NCBI GenBank assembly: GCA_054601695.1
Contig: BAAHQB010000018.1
Coordinates: 682,001 to 746,000, forward strand
DNA: 64,000 bases
From: Amorphochlora amoebiformis
Lineage: Eukaryota; Cercozoa; Chlorarachniophyceae
Direction of reading: 5' to 3'
Part shown: piece by piece, positions 1-64,000 of the stretch
Position numbering within the stretch: position 1 is the stretch's first letter
Layout: each line of letters starts with the position of its first letter
Made by a program: the position numbers and the translations under genes
The notes under the pieces: generated by a model
Told to the model about the DNA's origin: nothing
Seen by the model: only the letters and a program-made list of their open reading frames with translations
Database searches by the model: none

Positions 1-131
1 ATATATATATATATATATATGTATATGTAATTACACATAAAACGGATATCACATAAAGAGAAATGCTGTAGCTCGATGTGTATATACACAAATACATATA
101 TATATATATATATATAATATATATTTACATA

Positions 132-170
<39 letters not shown>

Positions 171-221
171 TTGTATATATTATATACATACAATATATGT
201 ACACAGATATTTACTTACACC

Positions 222-263
<42 letters not shown>

Positions 264-316
264 TATTTACATATATATATATATATATATATAATATATA
301 TTATGTATGAAGGTAC

Positions 317-382
317 CAAAATATGGATTGTTGGGGCCCCTCGCCATGGCCATGACCTCAAAACTCTTATCTGATGTTCGTA

Positions 383-430
<48 letters not shown>

Positions 431-468
431 CGTATGTACGTATACATACTCGTTTTCGATATACACAC

Positions 469-517
<49 letters not shown>

Positions 518-627
518 TATATATATACCATATATATATATATATTTATGAATAATCTCATGTATGTATACATACTCTTTTCTACATATACACATATATA
601 TGTATGTATATGGATATGTATATGTAC

Positions 628-672
<45 letters not shown>

Positions 673-1532
673 TATATGTCTTGACATACTTATGAACATA
701 TTTGGTATAATATGATTGTATACAAAATATCTTTAGATATTTACATCACGTAATGAACTATTTGCTTTTCAATAATATATTGATTCTCTCGTAATATTTT
801 AATAAATACGTACATCATAGCCATGAAATTAGAAACAAAGTTAATACGAATATACACTCTCAGACACATTAACATACATGCATGCAGAACACTATTTACA
901 AAAGATCCCTCGCTCGACATGGAGAGATCCCTCGGATCCGACCGAACGAAAGATATCGAGAAGGAGAGCGCGCTCGAGATATTGTCAGACAGAAAGAATG
1001 CCCTACCTCTCCTGCCCTTGATGCCTGGCACGCGGGAGACCTAGGTCATGAAAGAGACCGAGAGGAAAGAGAGAGAAAGGGAAGAAAAGAAAGAGAGGAG
1101 AGCGGAGAGAATGGAGAAGGAGGAGATAGAGAGAGGAGAGAGAAAGAGAGAGAGAGAGAGGGAAGAGAGGAGAAAGAGAGGGAGAGAGAAACAGAAAGAT
1201 TGATTAAGAGATTGAAATGGATATCGTGATGGGGATAGCGAGATGTTGAGGATGAAGGAAGATTAGGGAGGGCAACAGAGGTTGAAAACACCTTGCCAGT
1301 CTCCACATCGATCGAGTAGAAGTGGTGGCGACGCGACGTACACACCACCTGGAGTTTAGTGATTTAGAATGATTTTTGATACATCTAAAGAGGTAGATAT
1401 ATATGTATTGATATCACACACGTGTACGTGATATATGGTGATTAAGAAGGTGACATTTAGGTTTTCATTTATTTATATCTACATTATGTGTTTGTTATAT
1501 ACATATGTGTGAATATATATATATATATATCC

Positions 1533-1565
<33 letters not shown>

Positions 1566-1725
1566 ATAATAAGTATATATATAAATGTGTATGTATATAT
1601 TTATTTATACTAATTGTATCTATTTTAATATCAATGCTTTTACACGTATATTATATATATGTATAACGTATATTATAATTATATACATGTATGTAACATA
1701 CATAACAATATATATATATATACAT

Positions 1726-1785
<60 letters not shown>

Positions 1786-2162
1786 TATATATATATATAT
1801 ATGTATGTATACACATAACATTATGTATTTCTATATTAACATATATACACGTGTCTTTATTAATTGAGGAGTATAGAACTTTTGGCATGCTAGTTAGAAA
1901 TGTAAAACACATCGAACCTGTCTGCCATCTGCTGTGAAGTCTGAAGAGTAAATGGGAAATCCATCCAAAGTCACGCTCAAAAGCTTAGGATTTCTCAGGC
2001 TATATATAAGTCACGATATATTACAGTACAATATATCACATTTACATATATGTACATATATATATAATATATATCAATATATACATATATATATATACAT
2101 ATATGTATATATATAATATATACATATATATATAACATAAATATATATAAATATATCTTTAT

Positions 2163-2210
<48 letters not shown>

Positions 2211-2627
2211 ATATATGTATATGTATGAGTAGTAAATTTGAAATCTACCCAAAAATCACGCCTAATAATTTAGAATTTATCAGGAAACTATATATTTATA
2301 CATATATGTCTATGTATGTGCATATATATCGAGAGTAAGAAGATCCAACAAAAGCCACGCCCAACAGTTTAGGGTTTTGCAGTTTATACATAAATATTGT
2401 ACATATGATATATATATATATACACACATATATATATATATATATATGTTATAATTCAATAATATAATTACCCATCAATATTAAATAAACGAAGAGTCTT
2501 GTCGAGGCCCGCTGTCATGATAACTTGTCCGTTAGGGTGGAATCTACACGACGGAGGGGAAAAAAAAAATCAAAAACGGTGAAAGAGTGGATATAACATT
2601 AAAATGTAATATATACACACACATATG

Positions 2628-2686
<59 letters not shown>

Positions 2687-2980
2687 TAAATATATTTTTA
2701 AATTCGCATGTGTGGTATCATAATAATTATACAACACATCCTACCCTTCGTTTACAATACGGGTGAGTACTACCAGTACACAAAGAATTTGGAAATGTTA
2801 ATGACGAATTTGTCATGGACCTGACTGAACGTACCACACCCTGGGACCGCTCGGTCATATTAGCATCCTTAGCTCTGACCACCTGAGGCAAACTCAATGT
2901 GATATATTAAACCGAAATCTGAGGATGATTAATTATGGCGTGTGAAGATTCAATGTATATTCCGTCATTTACATAAATAT

Positions 2981-3014
<34 letters not shown>

Positions 3015-3053
3015 CATACATACATACATACTTGTACACATATATATTTATAT

Positions 3054-3087
<34 letters not shown>

Positions 3088-3505
3088 GATATATTTAAGT
3101 ATCATGTGGTTGTATGTTATAATGTAATGTAAAAAAAATTCATACATGTATTTATATAATATATATATATATATATTATAAATATATATACGTAAACATA
3201 TATGTGTCTAATATAATTACATAGTATACATATGCAAGCAAGTAATATAAGAAGATACTAAGCACAAGACTCAAAAACAAAAGCACACATACTACTCCCC
3301 AACACACAGAGAGGAGAGAGAGAAACCATACAGTTATACACAGAGAAGTAATAACCTTTATCTCCTTGGGGGGCAACCCGATGGGATTGCTATCGTCTCC
3401 TTCTCGTGCCAGAAGCCCACGGGTGGTGCGAACTACACTCTCTAACCCGTCTTTCGTATCGTCTGAGAAATAAAAATTTGTATAAATATGTGTATAAATA
3501 TAATT

Positions 3506-3544
<39 letters not shown>

Positions 3545-3758
3545 ATACATGTTCATGTGTATGTGTGTGTGTGTACTCACAAGTTATATATATATATATA
3601 TATATATAAATATATAAATAAATATTATATATGTATATATTATACTTGTTACATATTAAAAATGTATAGATTATATATATGTGTATATTCATATATATAT
3701 ACATGTTCATAAATATGTAGTAATATCTACATATACATATGTGAATATTTAAATATAT

Positions 3759-3835
<77 letters not shown>

Positions 3836-3912
3836 GTGTGTGTGTGTTGTACAAACACATTTCATCCTTTTCAAACCTTTTCCTCCCGTACTCCCAATCA
3901 CCCCAAATATGA

Positions 3913-3961
<49 letters not shown>

Positions 3962-4062
3962 TATATTTGTACATGCATACAAAATGCAGATGAGTGTTGA
4001 ATATGTGCACAAATGTAAGAATATATATATATATATATATATACATATATTTTATGTGTAAG

Positions 4063-4108
<46 letters not shown>

Positions 4109-4134
4109 TACATATATACATATATATAAATACA

Positions 4135-4178
<44 letters not shown>

Positions 4179-4548
4179 TCTCTTCTTAATCTGCATTACG
4201 ATACCCTATCTCTCTCATACTATTTAAATCAATACGTTTGAATCAATGTACATATACACACCCCCTAGAAGATGAAAAATATACCTTGAGTGGGGAGCTT
4301 GGCCCAGTCAAGGTCGTTGGTTTGATTTATTTTCTTAAACTGGCGTCGTAGTCTTGCAGTCAGCTCTGTCCCGGTTATCTCACTCTCGGTCTAATTTGAA
4401 TTGGATATTGACTATATACACACGTTTTATGTAAATGAATTTGATATGTATGTGTCAAATTTGTACTCATATATTATGTACATACAATGCGCACATACAT
4501 ACTAATAGATAAGCAAATATATATGTATATATGTATATATATATATAT

Positions 4549-4586
<38 letters not shown>

Positions 4587-5253
4587 TATATATATACACA
4601 TAGAAAAATATGCACATTGCGTACGCATAAATACGAATCCACCCCGCGAGTAATAGCCTCCTGCCCGCCAAAAATAAGTAGCTGTCGCTATATCTATACC
4701 TCAGTATCACGCAGCTTACGTAGGCGAGTGTGAGCTGAGATGTCGACCTGAAGAAGAGGACACAAAGGTTAGAACCACGTGTACAAGGATGCAAAGGGAG
4801 AGAATGACATGGATTTAAAGACAGAGCAGCGGAACATATTTTGTAATCTGACCTTCACTTCCTCATCGTGTTCATCGACCCAAGCGGGTTTGGCCTCCTT
4901 CATCTTGTTAGGCAAGCTAGCCCAATCATCCTCTGGAACATCCTTAATTTCTGAAAAAGTTCGGGAGTAGATCAGCGCAAGGTGTGATGACAACTCTTGA
5001 CGATTACCCGAAGGGTCCTTCACTTCAGGGTGGGAAGGAGTGGCGCTGGTCGCGAATAGCGCTGCCTCGAGCTCGAGTTCGGATTTACTACCAAAAGGGA
5101 AAGTTAAAACCGTCGATATACGACTGAAATCATTGTGAAAACGCCCCGATTTTCCTCATATTTTTACATTTATTCTAAGGAGATAAGGGAATAGATATAC
5201 TCTTTCTTGCGGCGCTTGCGCGGGAGCGTGGGGTTGGCCTTCCGCTTGGACAT
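317..5253 (-). CDS. UTP18: U3 snoRNP protein UTP18 (SSU processome WD40 protein), C-terminus beyond window
   Basis: Nucleolar WD40 protein of the small-subunit processome, which processes pre-rRNA for 40S ribosomes. Twelve exons, all with matching phase: 5201-5253, 5008-5087, 4853-4950, 4700-4747, 4285-4390, 3356-3462, 2821-2882, 2472-2543, 1918-1999, 1292-1348, 1007-1040, 317-370, giving about 284 residues. The start ATG (5253) is followed by a basic, NLS-like segment (PRKRRKK). Family marks in order: [11 protein letters not shown] (residues about 65-75), RLRKLR, DWAKLPT, the RAKDAN motif, [20 protein letters not shown] (first WD repeat, about 186-205), [20 protein letters not shown], then [14 protein letters not shown] and KSFEV. 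Introns are GT-AG; two donors are GTC (after exons 3 and 7). The remaining WD repeats should lie to the left of base 1. It shares a short divergent promoter gap with the + strand gene at 5587. The family call is firm; exons 10-12 are slightly less certain because they are short. Confidence 0.93.
549..600. repeat. Degenerate duplicated unit within (TA)n (copies near 427-480 and 549-600)
   Basis: Two stretches share the pattern AATC..ATGTA.GTATACATACTC followed by TTTTC and a CA/TA tail. They sit in the UTP18 intron between exons 11 and 12, separated by (TA)n. Nothing coding is recognisable in them. Confidence 0.5.
1042..1215. repeat. GA-rich (purine) tract in UTP18 intron
   Basis: Almost pure purine sequence on the + strand (GAGAGA/GAAAGA runs), so a pyrimidine tract on the UTP18 sense strand just upstream of the exon 11 acceptor (1041-1042). 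It could act as an unusually long polypyrimidine tract. Confidence 0.7.
2225..2390 (-). pseudogene. Two decayed copies of UTP18 exon 9 inside the preceding intron
   Basis: Reading the minus strand, 2292-2232 and 2385-2325 align with the 5' part of functional exon 9 (1999-1918). The functional exon reads [19 protein letters not shown]; the copies read [16 protein letters not shown] and [17 protein letters not shown] in the same frame. Both lose similarity before the exon's 3' end, where (TA)n begins, and neither keeps the donor. They lie between exon 8 and functional exon 9, so they are exon relics, not coding sequence. Confidence 0.75.
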
Positions 5254-5586
5254 CGTCTCGGTGGCTCACGGAGATATGAACGCAACTAGGGTATCTTCAA
5301 ATGATATTCATGTATCTAATTAAAAATATATTGAGTTCCGAAAAGGTTATTATTTTTGATATGAACGCAACTAGGGTATCTTCAAATGATATTCATATAT
5401 CTAATTAAAAATATATTGAGTTCCGAAAAGGTTATCAAAATACGATATATTAATTATCCGACTACCGAATTAATGTATTCATTGATGTGGAGACTCACTG
5501 GAGAGTATCCATACTTTAATACCCCGCAACGAATTAATTATTAAGTCAATTTTTGCGCGAGAAAGGCCTTGGCTGCCGCCGGCGCC
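5254..5586. promoter_or_regulatory. Divergent promoter gap UTP18 / + strand gene, with 78-bp direct repeat
   Basis: Only 333 bases separate the two opposite start codons, so both 5' UTRs and promoters must fit here. It contains a direct repeat, 5273-5350 and 5358-5435, 78 bases each with a single difference noticed (CATGTATC against CATATATC). No (TA)n array is present, unlike the introns. A specific promoter element cannot be assigned. Confidence 0.6.
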
Positions 5587-10605
<5,019 letters not shown>

Positions 10606-10971
10606 CTCTATAGTATCTGTCTAGTCTACGCGCCAAGTTCTAGCAAACCTGTAATTATAACTAGATAACTAGATAAACTCAGACTTCCTCAAACTAGATC
10701 CATATATTTCTGGTATTTATATATCTAGTATATCTAGTATATATACTATATACTTGATGATAACTAGATAATATATGTGATTTATCTAGTATTATCTAGA
10801 TTATTATTATACTACTAGATGTACGGTACTACAACTAGTATAAACTCTAATTCTAGTCGGCCGACAAAATATGTATATTACACTAGTTACAGTATGATGT
10901 TGACCACGTTGAAATCAGTAATTCTAGTAATTCTAGTAATTCCTTGAATTCTCTGGAATATTAAATTAATT
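10606..10971. other. Convergent intergenic spacer, CTAG-rich
   Basis: Sequence between the stop of the + gene (10605) and the stop of SUZ12 (10972). It holds many CTAG-centred words (ACTAGATAA, TCTAGTATA, ATTCTAGTAA in tandem at about 10919-10941) and little (TA)n. Both 3' UTRs and polyadenylation signals must lie here; I could not single them out. Confidence 0.65.
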
Positions 10972-26781
<15,810 letters not shown>

Positions 26782-27250
26782 CTTTCGGTTGGTCACTGAG
26801 GTTTGTCACCTGACACGTGCCATGCGAAAAGAAAAGAATATTTCGCTAAACTCCGACCGGCGACCGTGGCCGCCGATCGTGCAGTGTTTTCTGTACCCTT
26901 TCCCGCGGCCCCTGGTACGATCCAGGTCCGGGTGGTGGACGAACAGTGTTAGAATAGCGCTGTGGGCTAGTAATTTCCCCTTTTTTCGGGGTGGAAAATG
27001 GTGTGGGGTTGAAGAGATCCAGCCACAATTGCATGTTGGGCATAGCGTTTTGACCAACTTTCCGCCTTATTCACCCACAACTCTGGACAATAGGCACGAA
27101 AAATATCGGAATGGTGTCATTTCAATGAGTTGATTCGGGTTTCAGTGTGCATGCTGTGTATACGTCTACTTTTTGGTGCCCGTTTTGCATTTATTGATTT
27201 CCAGTTTGTTTTCAGAGTAGGGCTATCGGGACAAGAAGGGTTTATCTGCT
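26782..27250. promoter_or_regulatory. Divergent promoter gap SUZ12 / USP36
   Basis: 469 bases between opposite start codons. The sequence is mixed, more GC-rich than the introns (GACCGGCGACCGTGGCCGCC near 26860) and free of (TA)n. Both upstream regions must lie here. No individual motif is assigned. Confidence 0.6.
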
Positions 27251-54040
<26,790 letters not shown>

Positions 54041-54377
54041 TACTACAACACTCGAGCCTGAATTCCAAGAAGAAAAAGTATGAAACCTGTCTAAAAATCA
54101 TTTTTCACCCTGAGTATATGGATGCTTCCGATCTCTACCCTAATTTACAAAATTAGTCTACGTTTGGGGCTACCTTTATGAGATCGCCTGGGTGGTGTAT
54201 GTGTTTCCCGCGAGAGTTCAGCAAGAGATTCATTCAATCTCCGTGCGGACTCTCCGGGCATTGATATTGATATATTAATATTCGAGATATTCTAACTTAG
54301 ATATATTAACTAGGAGAATCCCGGCAGATTTCTCGAAGGGCGGGACGCCAGGCCTACCACTGGCTGAGAAGGGCAGT
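54041..54377. promoter_or_regulatory. Divergent promoter gap RNASEH2B / SMARCAD1
   Basis: 337 bases between opposite start codons without (TA)n arrays. Sequence is mixed, with a short AT-rich patch (TTGATATTGATATATTAATAT near 54263). No specific element is assigned. Confidence 0.55.
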
Positions 54378-58385
<4,008 letters not shown>

Positions 58386-58753
58386 TTCCAACAACGTCGA
58401 CGTCATGCACCACATGTATGAGCCTCAACGCTCATACATCTAGTACGTACTAGACATAGGCCTCATGTAACAATATATAACCTTGTATGATCACTGTCGG
58501 TGCACAAGTGCTACTGGTATATATACTAGACATACCAATAGTTCATAGTAAAATTATATTATAACACTTCTAGGCTTGGCTCGTATTGACTTCTAGAACT
58601 TATATTACTATATATATATATATATATATATGTGTATATACTGGATATAACTAGATAACGGATATTATTAAGATATATATACACACACATATACATATAT
58701 ATACTAGATACATATATATACATATGTATATATATATATATATGTATGTATAT

Positions 58754-58785
<32 letters not shown>

Positions 58786-58786
58786 C

Positions 58787-58841
<55 letters not shown>

Positions 58842-59032
58842 TATATACTAGATATATCTATATATATATGGTATTGTATGTACAGTTCTAGAGTTGGAAT
58901 CGTACGGGAATAAAAACAAAGGTTGAGTACTAGCTATCTATGCATGGTATTGCATGTGTACGATTATATTTATATATATATGTATGTATGTATATATACT
59001 AGTAACTAGATATGTGAGATATGTGTGTATAT

Positions 59033-59063
<31 letters not shown>

Positions 59064-59284
59064 TGCTGTGTGATGGTCATGTGGTAGTATAGTACTAGTA
59101 TATACTTGAGATATATGCTGAAGACACTGAAGACTAGAGAGACTAAAACTAGTAGAGACTAGAACTAGTTGAAGTAAGTCTAGTAAGTAGTAGTAGTGGT
59201 AACTTGATTACACGATCATGATACTTCTGACTCATGACTGTTGGAGAAAACTACACCTATGCCAACTTCTAGAGTTGCAGACGG
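58386..59284. other. Convergent intergenic spacer SMARCAD1 / KDM8, CTAG-rich
   Basis: Many CTAG-centred words (ATACTAGACATA, AACTAGATA, ACTAGTAGAGACTAGAACTA at about 59146) plus (TA)n at 58610-58850. Both 3' UTRs should lie here. No gene is seen. Confidence 0.6.
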
Positions 59285-62268
<2,984 letters not shown>

Positions 62269-62339
62269 CTAAGGTTGTCAAATGTATATTTAGGTACGTG
62301 TGAATATATACATAACAAATAACTTTACATAAATACATA

Positions 62340-63755
<1,416 letters not shown>

Positions 63756-64000
63756 ACATCAAACTTTTGAGTGATAATCTTCTTCATTCATACATATACG
63801 ATGCACCCACCCTATCTTTTCACGTGTTTGGTTGTCACAGCTGGACCCACAAACGTGCCTGTTATACAAGAAATAAACAGATACACGGTGTTATCCCAAT
63901 CAAATTAATCCTCCGCCACACCCAACCTACCCTTATCTCCGACCCTAATGTGGCTGAGCCCTGGCTGGGTCTGTCCCGAAGTGTTAAAATAAACAAAAAA
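63756..64000. other. Non-repetitive window end, possible KDM8 exon not resolved
   Basis: Complex sequence. On the minus strand TTGTATAACAG (acceptor) to ACAC/GTGAAA (donor) at about 63822-63856 encloses an open segment (TFVGPAVTTKH), but I could not match it to the JMJD5 N-terminus or to the phase of the next exon. Confidence 0.25.

Noticed and set aside
1046-1348. Minus frame with Ser/Leu/Phe-rich tail as an independent gene
   Set aside because: Only its first 57 nt ([14 protein letters not shown]) are UTP18 exon 10. The remainder is the complement of a purine tract in the intron.
26789-27133. + strand 114-codon frame in the SUZ12/USP36 gap
   Set aside because: No splice or family signal supports it. 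It overlaps the shared promoter region and two antisense frames of similar length, as expected by chance in a less AT-rich stretch.

Overview
The window is nuclear DNA of a eukaryote. The evidence is GT-AG introns, (TA)n microsatellite filling nearly every long intron, blocks of vertebrate-type TTAGGG telomeric repeat, and genes for exclusively eukaryotic nuclear proteins. Stops TAA, TAG and TGA are all used conventionally. Very small exons, TTAGGG (not TTTAGGG) repeats and an A+T-extreme intron landscape suggest a protist or alga, but I cannot name the lineage.

I rebuilt genes by reading exons between splice sites and requiring the codon phase to stay closed across every junction. This gives seven genes in strictly alternating orientation: UTP18 (-, 3' end beyond base 1), an unrecognised acidic nuclear-type protein (+), SUZ12 (-), USP36-type ubiquitin protease (+), RNASEH2B (-), SMARCAD1/FUN30 remodeller (+) and KDM8/JMJD5-type JmjC protein (-, 5' end not found). 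Three divergent pairs share short start-to-start gaps of about 330-470 bases (5254-5586, 26782-27250, 54041-54377). Three convergent gaps (10606-10971, 49651-51881, 58386-59284) hold a different, CTAG/GTAC-rich kind of sequence. All six recognised genes act in the nucleus or nucleolus: rRNA processing, Polycomb repression, deubiquitination, RNase H2, chromatin remodelling and JmjC oxygenase chemistry.

Genes are highly fragmented: SUZ12 has 28 coding exons (593 codons) in 15.8 kb and USP36 has 37 (784 codons) in 22.4 kb, with exons as short as 24 nt. Introns fall into a short class of about 58-70 nt without repeats and a long class dominated by (TA)n.

The most interesting observations concern how introns are built. 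(1) Arrays of TTAGGG-like repeat sit inside introns in the sense orientation, and in two genes the array starts at or within a few bases of the 5' splice site and supplies it. Those two arrays share the same non-telomeric spacer, so they have a common origin. (2) In five places a piece of exon, usually its acceptor plus 5' part, is present in extra decayed copies separated by (TA)n inside the neighbouring intron. (3) (TA)n itself supplies many donors (GTATAT) and acceptors (TATATAG). (4) A hairpin-bearing dispersed element lies sense-oriented in introns of two genes.

Most long reading frames in this window are translations of (TA)n (runs of Tyr-Ile) and are not genes.
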